Shown here one piece after another: positions 19,449 to 28,216 of a stretch of DNA of 64,000 bases (within the stretch, counting starts at the first letter, position 1; each line of letters opens with the position of its first letter). Below the pieces are notes generated by a model. The model had not been told where the DNA came from. It made no database searches and saw only the letters and a list, made by a program, of their open reading frames with translations. The position numbers were made by a program, and so were the translations under genes. This DNA is from Rhizobium sp. P38BS-XIX. Lineage in GTDB: Bacteria > Pseudomonadota > Alphaproteobacteria > Rhizobiales > Rhizobiaceae. The DNA is taken from positions 100,444-164,443 of the forward strand of contig NZ_JABAIJ010000013.1 in the NCBI RefSeq assembly GCF_012641435.1. Reading direction: 5' to 3'.

Positions 19449-20816
19449 ATGAACGAACACCTCGCCCGCTCCCAGTCGTCGATGCAAACCGACACAATCG
19501 GCTTCTTCGGCAAATTGCCGACGAATGGCGATTTCGTTTCATCAGCCCTTGGCCTCAGATTGCAGGGGGAGATCGACCAATGGAGCAGAGGGGGACTGAT
19601 TGCGCTTGAAGCGGCGCTTGGCACGGACTGGCGGCGCCTGTTCCATGCCACGGCCGCCTGGCGCTTCGTTGTCGGCAACGGCATTTGGGCGCCTGGCGCC
19701 GTTGCGGGTATCCTTCTACCGAGCCGCGACCGTGTTGGCCGTAGCTTTCCGCTCGTGATTGCAGCTCAATTGCAGAAATTCTCCGGCCAAATCCGTGATC
19801 TTTGCGAAGATGATACTTGGTTCATCGCCGCAGAAGCGCTGGCGGAGACGTCCGAAAAGCCGGATTTCGACATGAGGCGTTTTGTCGAAGGGATCAAGCG
19901 CCTCCGCTTGCCTCTCGCAAATCCCCGTACAGCCGCCAGCGACACACCATCCCCCGCCTCGCTTTGGTGGCGGATCAGCCCCGGCACGCGACAGGGCAAA
20001 GGCTTTCGCACCACGGCAGCTCCGACAGTCGACGATTTCGTCAAACTCGTCACATCGGATGCAAGCAAAACCGCGCCCATGGAGCAACGCCGAAGTGAGC
20101 CTGCCGTTCCGCCTGCAGCCAAACCCGAAGCCGTGGCTGCCGTGCCCCAATCGCGGTTAAAGATTGAGCGGAGCCAGGCCAGCCACGCGGGAACCAGGCT
20201 GTCGATGAACGCAGACGCTCTTCTCGTCTGCGATAAACCCAGCATCTTTGCGGTCGCCGATGGGGTCGGCGATGGAATCGGCGCGATCGAGACTGCCCGT
20301 ATTGCAACGCAGATTCTTGCCGGTATTTCCGAGCATGCTGCTTTGCCGGAATTGATCCAGGAGGTGAAAGGCAAGCTCGGCCACGCGCATGCCATCCTGC
20401 GGGCAAAAAGAACGAATGAGGAAAGAGAGCAACCCGTTGCCAGTGTCGTTATCGCCACCATCGCGGAAGATCAGCTCGCGGTGGTCTGGGCCGGAGACGC
20501 GCGCTGCTATATACTGCGCGACGGGATGATGCGCCTTCTCACACGCGACCATATCGACATCGGCTTACGGCGCACGCTTGGTCGTGGCCTTGGCCTCAAG
20601 CAGCAATTTGCAGCCGATATTGTCAACGATGAGCTTCAGAGCGGAGATCGGCTTCTTCTCGCCAGCGGACCGCTCTCTCGCGCTCTTACGGATCGCGTTA
20701 TCGCCGAAATTCTCCTTGAGACGCCTCTGGATCAGGCTGCGGATGCATTGATCCAAGAGGCGCTGATTGCCAATTGCAGGGAAAATGTCAGCGCCATCGT
20801 CATTGGCATGAAATGA
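19449..20816 (+). CDS. tagF: TagF-PppA fusion (ImpM): TagF domain plus degenerate PP2C-like domain
   Basis: The 455-aa fusion has an N-terminal TagF/ImpM domain (about 15-150: GFFGKLPTNGDFVS, WRFVVGNGIWAPGAVAGILLPSRDRVGRSFPL) and a C-terminal PP2C fold (about 235-455). Known TagF and PppA proteins repress T6SS assembly, the latter by dephosphorylating Fha. PP2C motifs present are N-A-D-A, VADGVG and AGDARCYILRDG. The usual SDGL motif reads SGPL and the usual DN near the end reads EN, so two metal-coordinating Asp positions differ from active enzymes. The start ATG lacks a clear ribosome-binding site and lies 14 bp after tssM. It overlaps the kinase gene by 4 bp. Confidence 0.9.
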   Translation: MNEHLARSQSSMQTDTIGFFGKLPTNGDFVSSALGLRLQGEIDQWSRGGLIALEAALGTDWRRLFHATAAWRFVVGNGIWAPGAVAGILLPSRDRVGRSFPLVIAAQLQKFSGQIRDLCEDDTWFIAAEALAETSEKPDFDMRRFVEGIKRLRLPLANPRTAASDTPSPASLWWRISPGTRQGKGFRTTAAPTVDDFVKLVTSDASKTAPMEQRRSEPAVPPAAKPEAVAAVPQSRLKIERSQASHAGTRLSMNADALLVCDKPSIFAVADGVGDGIGAIETARIATQILAGISEHAALPELIQEVKGKLGHAHAILRAKRTNEEREQPVASVVIATIAEDQLAVVWAGDARCYILRDGMMRLLTRDHIDIGLRRTLGRGLGLKQQFAADIVNDELQSGDRLLLASGPLSRALTDRVIAEILLETPLDQAADALIQEALIANCRENVSAIVIGMK

Positions 20817-21721
20817 CAGAGAGACTTACTCCTGAGGAAATGAAGGAGATTGCGTCGCGTTTTGCCGGATTGATGCGCTTGTTGACGCATGACGGCGAAG
20901 CCGAACGCCCGGCAGAGCTTCGCGACCTTTTGATTGATCGATTGCGCGATGCGCTCGATCGCCGTTTACCATCCATGGGAAACGGTGAAGCTGGCTTCAT
21001 TGGCAACAGCTTTCTTGTCGAGGCCGTCATCCATTCGAATACGAGGACCGTTGTCACCCGGATGCGTCATCGCGACCTTGGCAGCTGGCATGTGATGAAA
21101 ACGCTGAGCGCCCATCACGTCAACGACGCCATGGCGAGGACTATTCTGCTGCGCGAAGCCCGTGTCGGGATGGCCCTGCGTCATCCCAATCTTATGGCGG
21201 TCGAATGCAGTTTCCGTCTGCCGGACGGATGTCCCGCGATCATTATGGAATGGGCTGGAGCGTCGCTGTCTCAACGCCTGTCAATGCGCAGCGTTTCCGT
21301 TGCTGACATTCGTCAGGTCATGACATCGCTCCTGCGTGGTTTGCATTCGATGCATACAGCCGGATATGTGCATGGCGATATTTCGGCCGCCAATTTGCTG
21401 ATTTGCGACGATGACTTCGAGCGATTGAAAATCGCCGATTTCGGCTCGGCAATAGAAGCTGGCAAACGCTATCGCGACCTCGATGTCGCCAAGGCGGCGA
21501 CACCTGGCTTTGCCGCGCCCGAACTAGCCTCCGACAAGGCTGCCGATCCCCGCTCGGATCTCTATTCCGCCGGTTGCGTGATGAAGCTGCTCCTCGAGCA
21601 TTGCCATCAGGCGCATGACCCGAACCCGCTAACGGACATCTCGACACGCCTTGCCGATCCAGACGTATCTCGAAGGCCGCTAAATGCGATGGCGGCTCTT
21701 GAGCTTTTCGAAAGAAAATAG
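20813..21721 (+). CDS. ppkA: PpkA-type Ser/Thr protein kinase (TagE/ImpN) of the T6SS
   Basis: The 302-aa cytosolic kinase has no transmembrane or sensor segment, unlike the long PpkA of Pseudomonas. Visible motifs are a glycine-loop-like FIGNSF, the ATP lysine in HVMKTL (about 94), the alpha-C glutamate in LLREARVGMALRHPN, catalytic loop HGDISAANLL (about 186, an HGD variant of HRD), DFGSA (about 208) and AAPEL with the following RSDLYSAGCV. These predict an active kinase that phosphorylates Fha and/or TssL to switch on assembly. The ATG overlaps the tagF stop, so an in-frame extension to 20774 is not used. It is the last gene of the operon. Confidence 0.88.
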   Translation: MTERLTPEEMKEIASRFAGLMRLLTHDGEAERPAELRDLLIDRLRDALDRRLPSMGNGEAGFIGNSFLVEAVIHSNTRTVVTRMRHRDLGSWHVMKTLSAHHVNDAMARTILLREARVGMALRHPNLMAVECSFRLPDGCPAIIMEWAGASLSQRLSMRSVSVADIRQVMTSLLRGLHSMHTAGYVHGDISAANLLICDDDFERLKIADFGSAIEAGKRYRDLDVAKAATPGFAAPELASDKAADPRSDLYSAGCVMKLLLEHCHQAHDPNPLTDISTRLADPDVSRRPLNAMAALELFERK

Positions 21722-21740
21722 CCGCGTCAAAACACAGCCA

Positions 21741-22886
21741 TTAGTTGGACGACAGACTGCCCGGTTGCGGTGCGGCCGCTGTTGGAACGCTCTTCTGATA
21801 AACCGTCAACAACTTGGCTGCATCGACCATGCCGGCATTGCTGGCGTATAACGTGTCGCCATCCTGCATTTTGAACTGCTGCATCAAAACGAAATTCGAG
21901 ACGTCTTTCAGGTTTACGCTGTAGATGACGGGCTTGATCGTAATGATGGTCGGGGCGCTTGCCGTTTTCGACAAGGGTGCAACGGCTTGCGAGTAAGTCT
22001 TCTGATTTCGGAAGAGGTAGAAATTCCGCGAGTCTGCGCGATCGTCAAGAAGGCCACCGGCGCGAGCGAGCGCTTGGGCAAGCGTGGTTTTGCCCGGCTC
22101 AAGCGGGAATTCGCCCACGCTTTTGAAGGCGCCAAGCGCGGTGAAGCTCTGTGATGCGCCGTCGACGAAAACCTGGTCGCCTGGCAGCAGACGAACGTTC
22201 TGCTTGTCATCCTGCAAAATACGATCAAGCGGCGCGGTAGCGCGTTGCGATCCGCGGGTCAACGTCACGTTGGTGCTGGCCGGCGCGGAGGAAGCACCAC
22301 CTGCGAGCGCGAGAACGTCGAGCACGCGTTCTTTCCGCGCCGTCAGCGGGAAGCGCCCTGCTGCGCGTACCTTGCCATCGACGGTGACGGCACTCGACGG
22401 CTTATCGACAACGGTCACAACAGCCTGCGGGTTGACCGAAGATCCCTTAAGCGCCGTTACGATCTGCGACTGCAGGCCTTCGGGTGTCGAATCGGCGACG
22501 CGCTGCTTGCCGACATAGGGCATGGTGACAAACCCGCGAGAGTCGACAGTAAAGCGGCCAAGATTGAGCGACTTGCTTTGCGTGGTCGAAAGCAATCCGT
22601 CTTCCCCGGTGTCGAGCACGTTGACGTCGATCACGTCGCCGGGGCGAAGGCGGGTATCCGAGAACCCATTGGAACGGAGGCGTGCAAGCCCTTGGTCGGT
22701 CGGAGCGTAGGACGGCGTGACGACCTGCCCCCCCATCGGCGCATTGGATAACGGGATGACCGGAATCCTTTCTCCCGAATGCGGCATCGTCGCATTACGA
22801 ATGTTGCCGGCGCTTGGTCCGTCCGAGGGCCTCGCACAGGCACTCAAAACAACCAATGGTAAGACGACCGCCGCCAATTTCCGCAT
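21741..22886 (-). CDS. Wza/KpsD-like polysaccharide export lipoprotein
   Basis: The 381-aa predicted outer-membrane lipoprotein has a signal peptide MRKLAAVVLPLVVLSAC with a lipobox LSAC (Cys 17). A polysaccharide-export domain follows (about 75-170: LRPGDVIDVNVLDTGED, VTMPYVGKQRVADSTPEGLQSQI), then two SLBB-type repeats (VRAAGRFPLTARKERVLDVLALAGG and FKSVGEFPLEPGKTTLAQALARAGG). These proteins form the outer-membrane exit channel for capsular or exopolysaccharide. I placed the start at the ATG at 22886 behind AAGGAGG. A longer in-frame reading to 23051 adds a non-signal-like extension. It is convergent with the kinase gene, with only 19 bp between, and no tyrosine kinase or glycosyltransferase genes are adjacent. 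Confidence 0.87.
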   Translation of the reverse strand: MRKLAAVVLPLVVLSACARPSDGPSAGNIRNATMPHSGERIPVIPLSNAPMGGQVVTPSYAPTDQGLARLRSNGFSDTRLRPGDVIDVNVLDTGEDGLLSTTQSKSLNLGRFTVDSRGFVTMPYVGKQRVADSTPEGLQSQIVTALKGSSVNPQAVVTVVDKPSSAVTVDGKVRAAGRFPLTARKERVLDVLALAGGASSAPASTNVTLTRGSQRATAPLDRILQDDKQNVRLLPGDQVFVDGASQSFTALGAFKSVGEFPLEPGKTTLAQALARAGGLLDDRADSRNFYLFRNQKTYSQAVAPLSKTASAPTIITIKPVIYSVNLKDVSNFVLMQQFKMQDGDTLYASNAGMVDAAKLLTVYQKSVPTAAAPQPGSLSSN

Positions 22887-23320
22887 TCCAGAGCCTCCTT
22901 CGGATGTTACAGGCAATGCAGAAATATCAACCAGAAGGCGGGAGGCAATATGGGAGCCTAATAAATAATGAAATATGACAGTCCGGTTGTTTACGAATGT
23001 GTCTAAATAGCAACCGCATGCCATTGAGATCGCCAAAAACACACTCCGCATCTTGAATTTGAGCCGAACCTTCGCCCTGAAATAGCGGGCAAATGCGAAT
23101 CATTGCGCATAGCCCGCAAGCGTCGCATCCGAAATTTGACGCCCTTTGCGTTGCCATGAAAAAGACATAGTGCAGCATGGTTCGAATGGCGGACCGGCGC
23201 TCCGCCCTGCCAAATTCCTCTCGTCTGGCGCGTTCCAAACGATAGACATATGCGCGGCAGGATAGTATCTCTTGCGCCTCAATGGCTTGACCTCCCCCGA
23301 CTCAACCAAGAGGCAATATA
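22887..23320. other. 434-bp intergenic region, no gene seen
   Basis: This separates the export lipoprotein (minus) from the small exported protein (plus). It is AT-rich near 22930-23000 and probably holds both promoters. Short open frames cross it, but none has a ribosome-binding site plus plausible composition. Confidence 0.5.
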
Positions 23321-23734
23321 ATGATGCTTACAAGGATAGGTTTTGCGTTCGCGCTTGCGGTTCTCTCGGCTTCGCCGGCATTGGCAGATGCTTGCGCAGA
23401 CCATTACGAGAGCAGCGGAGTTCCGCTGGTGACCGGCATCACCTACAAAACCTGGATGATCTTCCCCTCGATAAACACCAACGCCGCCTTCGATAAGGTC
23501 TCCCGCGCTGTGCTGGCCGAAGGTTTTGTCGATGTGAACGTTGAAAAGAAGCTGGGGACGCTGACAGCACAGCAGGAAACAAGCGGCTCAGGTCGACCGC
23601 AGACCCTGCGTGTCGTCGTTCGCAAGAATGGCAAGGGCAGCCGCGTCGATGCAGTCTTCATCGTGCAGGCCGGTCAAGTCGCTCCGGGCGTCAGCAAGAA
23701 CCTTTGCCGCATCGTCAACGCTGTCGGCGAATAA
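23321..23734 (+). CDS. Small exported hypothetical protein
   Basis: The 137-aa product has a clear Sec signal peptide (about 1-22, FALAVLSASPALA) and a mature domain of about 115 residues with two cysteines (positions about 25 and 129) that could form a disulfide. I do not recognise the family. An AGAGG site lies 8 bases before the ATG ATG start. It faces the AraC regulator gene convergently with 13 bp between stops. Location is inferred to be periplasmic; no function is proposed. Confidence 0.75.
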   Translation: MMLTRIGFAFALAVLSASPALADACADHYESSGVPLVTGITYKTWMIFPSINTNAAFDKVSRAVLAEGFVDVNVEKKLGTLTAQQETSGSGRPQTLRVVVRKNGKGSRVDAVFIVQAGQVAPGVSKNLCRIVNAVGE

Positions 23735-23747
23735 GACTGTAGCGGAC

Positions 23748-24731
23748 TCAGACCTGCGCTCGACGTAGTCTTGCGGCGTCCGAGGGCATTTCCCCGAAAG
23801 ACTGATGATAAAGGGCTGCGAAGCGCCCCATGTGGGAAAAGCCCCAATCGCGCGCAACCTCGGATACCGATTGAAGGCACGCAGGATCCATCAGGGCCCT
23901 GCGTGCACCCTGCAGACGGATGGACCTCAGATAATTGATGGGCGTCGTATCCTTGAACTGCTGGAATGCCGCCTGCAAGGCCCGCACGCTTGTGCCGGCT
24001 TCACGCGCAATATCGGTAATACCGATGTTCAATCCCGCATTGGCATGCATGTAATCGATCGCCCGCTTCAGCCGCCTGGGGATTGCCGGCGAAACCGGCT
24101 TCAGCAAACGCATTGAATAATTGTTCGGGACTGCTTCGAGAAGCCTGATCATCATGGCCTGTAGAAGATGCTCGGTAAAAAGGCCCGAGGATTGATCTGC
24201 GTCATCCGCAGTCAGACTATCCCAGATCAGGCGACCGAGCGCTGCAATTCGCGCACCCTTCTCGCCTGAAAGATCGATCGCATCGGTAAATTCTAGCCCA
24301 GCCACGACCGGTGCGTCCAACAACTCACTCAATTGGCGTGTCATGGCAGACCTTTCGAACGCAATCCCGATGTGACTGCGTTGCTCATGCAAGACCAGCC
24401 GCTCAAAGGACGACATGTTGCAGATAAGCCCCCTGCCCGGCTCGGATTCCAATTGCCTGCCGCCGGTATCGACACTCATCTTGCCTGATGACGGGAGATA
24501 GAGAGCATAGGCATCCGGCCCCCCCGATAGTGTCACACGCATTCCCGAATGACAGCTTCCATTCCAGACGCTGAAATCTCCCAGGGAATAATGCCGATCC
24601 TGGACCGACACGAGCATGCGTCGCTGCAAGGGCTCGACGACGGCCGGGAATAACGTCTTTTCATAATGCGCGGTCATTTCCGCAGCATCTGCGTTCTCGA
24701 TTTTGAATACGGACCCAGTCAGAGACTTCAA
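23748..24731 (-). CDS. AraC-family transcriptional regulator
   Basis: The 327-aa product has an N-terminal AraC-binding-like sensor region (about 60-200) and a C-terminal double helix-turn-helix (about 225-325): AIDYMHANAGLNIGITDIAREAGTSVRALQAAFQQF and VSEVARDWGFSHMGRFAALYHQSFGEMPSD. The last part is the conserved AraC second HTH. The start is TTG at 24731 with GAGGGGAT six bases upstream. The target and effector are not evident, and no co-oriented structural gene is adjacent. Confidence 0.88.
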   Translation of the reverse strand: MKSLTGSVFKIENADAAEMTAHYEKTLFPAVVEPLQRRMLVSVQDRHYSLGDFSVWNGSCHSGMRVTLSGGPDAYALYLPSSGKMSVDTGGRQLESEPGRGLICNMSSFERLVLHEQRSHIGIAFERSAMTRQLSELLDAPVVAGLEFTDAIDLSGEKGARIAALGRLIWDSLTADDADQSSGLFTEHLLQAMMIRLLEAVPNNYSMRLLKPVSPAIPRRLKRAIDYMHANAGLNIGITDIAREAGTSVRALQAAFQQFKDTTPINYLRSIRLQGARRALMDPACLQSVSEVARDWGFSHMGRFAALYHQSFGEMPSDAARLRRAQV

Positions 24732-25172
24732 ATATTATCCCCTCGCGATCGCCGACCCGCTTTTCAAGACATCACTCAATGCGAATAGAAGAATATAACC
24801 GGCAATAGATTTTAATAGGAAATAAATTTAGCCATTTTGTGGCCAAATTTCACCGACGTATAAATGTAAAATATACAAAGTAATGACTACTGAGCATTCA
24901 GAACTTTATTTGAACTTTCAAATACATCGTATTTCCATCAATGCTTAATAAAAAGATGCGCGATTATTTTAATTTTAAAGAAATCTGTGGTTGCTCTTAG
25001 TAGAAACCCCACCTAGTGAGCGAAGCTCGTCAAAGTTGCGTAGCCATGTCGTCTTCCGGCAACTACGGAGCAGGAGGCAATCATGTCCTTCGATGATGTC
25101 GTTCAATACTAATGAGGTACACTTTAGTGGCGGTCATCGAGCGACGCACAGGCAGACTGTATCTCCGCTCGG
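24732..25172. other. 441-bp AT-rich intergenic region, possible remnant DNA, no gene seen
   Basis: From about 24770 to 24985 the sequence is strongly AT-rich (runs such as AATTTTAAAGAAAT). It then changes abruptly to mixed composition from about 25000 to 25170, directly beyond the LacI-gene stop. The second part has no frame with a start signal, and its reading frames are broken by stops, so it may be a decayed insertion or a gene remnant. I could not identify a parent element. Confidence 0.4.
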
Positions 25173-26192
25173 CTAAGGCCTGCGGCTGCTACCGCGTACA
25201 ATCAGCTCTGGAGAGATGCTGATATTGGCGACGTGCTGGGTGCCGTCAAGAATATCAAGGATCAGTTGGCCGGTGCGCTCGCCTATAGCGCGGGCGAAGA
25301 CATTGATCGTGGTCAGCGTCGGCACGCAAACCTCTCCGATTTCGTAATTGCCAAATCCGGCAATGAAAAATCGGCCAGGAACCGGGATGGCACGCCGCTG
25401 ACATTCGGCCAGCGCGCCGTAGGCGGCAAGATCGGAAACACAGACAACCGCGTCCGTATCCGGATAGACCTTGATCAGCTCCGCCATCGCATTCGCGCCT
25501 TCGCGTATCGATATCGGCGGCGCACCTGTCGCAATCAACCGGGATGGATCAAGGTCATGCGCCTGCATCGCCGTCGTGAAACCCAACCTGCGTTCGTGAC
25601 CGCGCGTATCTTGTTCAACATCGCCACCGATGAAGGCGATGCGCCGGCAGCCAAGCGCAACGAAGTGATCGATCATATCGCCCATGGCGGCCGCATTTGA
25701 AAATCCGACATAGTGACCGATCGGTTCGGCCGGAATATCCCAGGTCTCGATGACCGGAATAGCGACGGTTTGCAAAAGACGCCGGGCGCGCTGAGTATGC
25801 CTGCCGCCGGTCACGACGATCGCCTGCGGTTTGCGACGAAGCAGCTGTTCGATCAGCCGCTCCTCTTCGTCGACATCGTAATTCGTGTAACCAAGCAGGA
25901 TCTGCATGTCCCGCTTTGACAAAGCGTCCGAAAGGCCACCAACCGTGTCCGCAAAGTTCGCATTGTTGATGGACGGTATCGTGACCGCGACAAAGCCTGA
26001 TTTCTGAGAGCGCAGATTGGAGGCCGTACTATCGAATACGTAGCCCAGTTCCTCCGCTGCGTTGCGGATGGCTTCCCGGGTCTCCGCATTTACCAGACTA
26101 TCCGTCTTGAAAGCACGCGATACCGTCATCGGGGAAACCCCGGTGAGACGGGCAATATCCGCCATGGTCGGTGTCTTGCGATCGCTGCTCAT
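25173..26192 (-). CDS. LacI-family regulator (GntR/IdnR-like)
   Basis: The 339-aa product has an N-terminal LacI helix-turn-helix (PTMADIARLTGVSPMTVSRAF, with hinge AAEELGYVFDSTASNLRSQ) followed by a periplasmic-binding-protein-like sensor (about 65-335). It most resembles the gluconate-sensing GntR/IdnR group. It lies 25 bp after the gluconate 5-dehydrogenase gene on the same strand. Two near-identical palindromes (27023-27038 and 28674-28689) flanking the neighbouring catabolic genes are its likely operators; they match the ATGTTA-N4-TAACAT layout bound by GntR-type repressors. Confidence 0.9.
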   Translation of the reverse strand: MSSDRKTPTMADIARLTGVSPMTVSRAFKTDSLVNAETREAIRNAAEELGYVFDSTASNLRSQKSGFVAVTIPSINNANFADTVGGLSDALSKRDMQILLGYTNYDVDEEERLIEQLLRRKPQAIVVTGGRHTQRARRLLQTVAIPVIETWDIPAEPIGHYVGFSNAAAMGDMIDHFVALGCRRIAFIGGDVEQDTRGHERRLGFTTAMQAHDLDPSRLIATGAPPISIREGANAMAELIKVYPDTDAVVCVSDLAAYGALAECQRRAIPVPGRFFIAGFGNYEIGEVCVPTLTTINVFARAIGERTGQLILDILDGTQHVANISISPELIVRGSSRRP

Positions 26193-26217
26193 GACTTTGG
26201 GTCGTTATGCCTTTCCA

Positions 26218-26976
26218 TCAAAGCGACGCGGTAATCCCACCGTCGACATAAAGCACATGGCCGTTGACAAATGAGGAGGCATCGGAAGCCAGGAAGATGC
26301 ACGCACCGACGAGTTCCTCGACCTGACCCCATCGCCCCGCAGGTGTGCGTTTTTCGAGCCAGGCAGAGAAATCGGCATCGGCCACGAGCGCAGCATTCAG
26401 CGGCGTGTCGAAATACCCGGGCGCGATGGCATTGCATTGCAATCCGTATTTTGCCCAATCTGTTGCCATGCCCTTGGTGAGGTTGCCAACAGCGCCCTTC
26501 GTTGCCGTATAAGGCGCGATCGACGGGCGCGCCAGCGCCGTCTGAACGCTTGCGATGTTGATGATCTTTCCGGCCCGACGAGGGATCATATGACGCGCCA
26601 CGGCCTGACCGACATTGAAAACGCTCGTTATGTTCGTCCGTAACAACCGTTCGAATGCATCGGCGGGAAATTCCTCAAGCGGCGTGCGGAACTGCATTCC
26701 AGCATTGTTGACCAGAATATCGATCGCACCGATCTTGGCTTCGAACGCATCCACGGCATCTCGCACCGCTTCATGATCGGTCGCATCGAATGGCAGGAGA
26801 TGAACAGGTTCGACAAAGGCTTCCGCCGCGCTGGCAAGCTTTCCCGCATCGCGACCATTGAGGATCAGCTCGGCACCTGCCGCGGCCATTCCCTTGGCGA
26901 GTGCAAGGCCGATGCCTTGGGATGAACCCGTAACCAGGGCGCGCCGCCCTTTGAGATCGAAGAGGCCAAGAGACAC
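26218..26976 (-). CDS. idnO: SDR oxidoreductase, probable gluconate 5-dehydrogenase
   Basis: The 252-aa classical short-chain dehydrogenase begins SLGLFDLKGRRALVTGSSQGIG and has the cofactor motif TGxxxGIG (about 15), NNAG (about 92), catalytic Ser in IASVQ and YxxxK as YTATKGA (about 155). The sequence is closest in style to IdnO/Gno enzymes, which reduce 5-keto-D-gluconate to D-gluconate. I chose the GTG at 26976, which has GGAGG five bases upstream. An ATG four codons earlier contains that same GGAGG inside its reading frame. It forms a unit with the LacI regulator and is divergent from idnD. Confidence 0.85.
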   Translation of the reverse strand: MSLGLFDLKGRRALVTGSSQGIGLALAKGMAAAGAELILNGRDAGKLASAAEAFVEPVHLLPFDATDHEAVRDAVDAFEAKIGAIDILVNNAGMQFRTPLEEFPADAFERLLRTNITSVFNVGQAVARHMIPRRAGKIINIASVQTALARPSIAPYTATKGAVGNLTKGMATDWAKYGLQCNAIAPGYFDTPLNAALVADADFSAWLEKRTPAGRWGQVEELVGACIFLASDASSFVNGHVLYVDGGITASL

Positions 26977-27022
26977 GGTTTCCTCCATTTTTCCAACTCG
27001 ACAAAACCTGGCGCTCCCGTTT

Positions 27023-27038
27023 ATGTTAACGATAACAT
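27023..27038. promoter_or_regulatory. Operator-like palindrome between idnO and idnD
   Basis: ATGTTAACGATAACAT is an inverted repeat (ATGTTA / TAACAT around ACGA) midway between the two divergent dehydrogenase genes. It has the layout of GntR/LacI-family operators and is nearly identical to the palindrome at 28674-28689. Confidence 0.7.
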
Positions 27039-27131
27039 CGGATGTCAAGGGATGAGGCAAGGACGGATGCCGACCTTGGGGGCATGACATCGGGCAGGCT
27101 TTGCGGCCACCAGTTCATTGAGGAGGAAGAC

Positions 27132-28163
27132 ATGAAAGCCATCGTTGCTCACGCCGCCAAGGATCTGCGGATCGAAAATCTTCCAGAAGAGGAACCTGGC
27201 GCAGGCGAAGTCAAGCTCAGGCTGGCGACGGGCGGGGTCTGCGGTAGCGATCTGCATTACTACCATCATGGCGGTTTCGGCGCGGTACGTCTCAAGGAAC
27301 CGATGATTCTAGGCCACGAGGTCAGCGCCACAGTCACTGCACTTGGTCCCGGCGTGCAGGGCCTTGAGGTCGGCCAACTCGTTGCCGTCTCACCTTCGCG
27401 CCCCTGCAGAGCGTGCCACTACTGCCTGCAGGGACTACCCAATCAATGCCTCAACATGCGCTTTTATGGCAGCGCCATGCCCTTTCCGCATATTCAGGGC
27501 GCATTTCGCGAAACGCTGGTTGCCGATGCCATTCAATGCGTGCCAGCAGACGGACTGACGCCGGGTGAAGCGGCGATGGCCGAACCGCTGGCCGTCACAC
27601 TGCACGCCACAAGGCGTGCCGGCGAAATTCTAGGCAAACGCGTGCTTGTGACAGGTTGTGGTCCCATCGGTGTGCTTTCGATCCTGGCCGCACGTCGCGC
27701 AGGCGCTGTAGAGATCGTCGCGACAGATCTTTCGGACTTCACACTGTCACTCGCCAAGGAGGCAGGTGCTGACAGGATCATCAACACCAAAGACGATCCT
27801 GAGGCATTGGCCGCTTATTCCGCGGATAAAGGCACTTTCGATATCCTCTACGAGTGCTCTGGCGCGGTGGCGGCGCTTATCGGTGGCATCGCAGCCGTCA
27901 GGCCCCGCGGCATCATCGTGCAGCTTGGCATCGGCGGCGATGTCAGCGTTCCGATGATTGCAATCACCGCCAAGGAACTGGAACTGCGCGGCTCTTTCCG
28001 CTTTCATGAGGAGTTCGCCGTCGGCGTCGATCTCATGCGAAAAGGCCTGATTGATGTGCGTCCACTGATCACCCATTCGGTGCCGCTTGCGGATGCGATC
28101 AGCGCGTTTGAGATCGCCTCGGATCGGAGCAAGGCCATGAAAGCACAAATCGTCTTTTCTTAA
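27132..28163 (+). CDS. idnD: Zinc-dependent L-idonate 5-dehydrogenase-like protein
   Basis: The 343-aa medium-chain dehydrogenase has catalytic-zinc residues in GGVCGSDLHYY and ILGHEVS, the structural-zinc cysteine cluster PCRACHYCLQGLPNQC (about 95-110), and the NAD-binding motif VTGCGPIGVLS (about 175). Family members oxidise L-idonate to 5-keto-gluconate, the partner step of IdnO. The ATG at 27132 is preceded by GAGGAGG; the in-frame extension back to 27042 crosses the operator region and is rejected. No transporter or gluconate kinase lies nearby. Confidence 0.87.
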   Translation: MKAIVAHAAKDLRIENLPEEEPGAGEVKLRLATGGVCGSDLHYYHHGGFGAVRLKEPMILGHEVSATVTALGPGVQGLEVGQLVAVSPSRPCRACHYCLQGLPNQCLNMRFYGSAMPFPHIQGAFRETLVADAIQCVPADGLTPGEAAMAEPLAVTLHATRRAGEILGKRVLVTGCGPIGVLSILAARRAGAVEIVATDLSDFTLSLAKEAGADRIINTKDDPEALAAYSADKGTFDILYECSGAVAALIGGIAAVRPRGIIVQLGIGGDVSVPMIAITAKELELRGSFRFHEEFAVGVDLMRKGLIDVRPLITHSVPLADAISAFEIASDRSKAMKAQIVFS

Positions 28164-28216
28164 TCATCAGGCGTTCGATCAGAGACCGGTCTTTGCTATA
28201 GAACGCGGATTTCGCA

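Noticed and set aside
24980..25172. Insertion-sequence remnant
   Set aside because: No transposase motif or terminal repeats could be identified; kept only as a composition anomaly.
27042..27131. 30-codon N-terminal extension of idnD
   Set aside because: It begins next to the operator and promoter region; ATG 27132 follows GAGGAGG and gives the normal family start.
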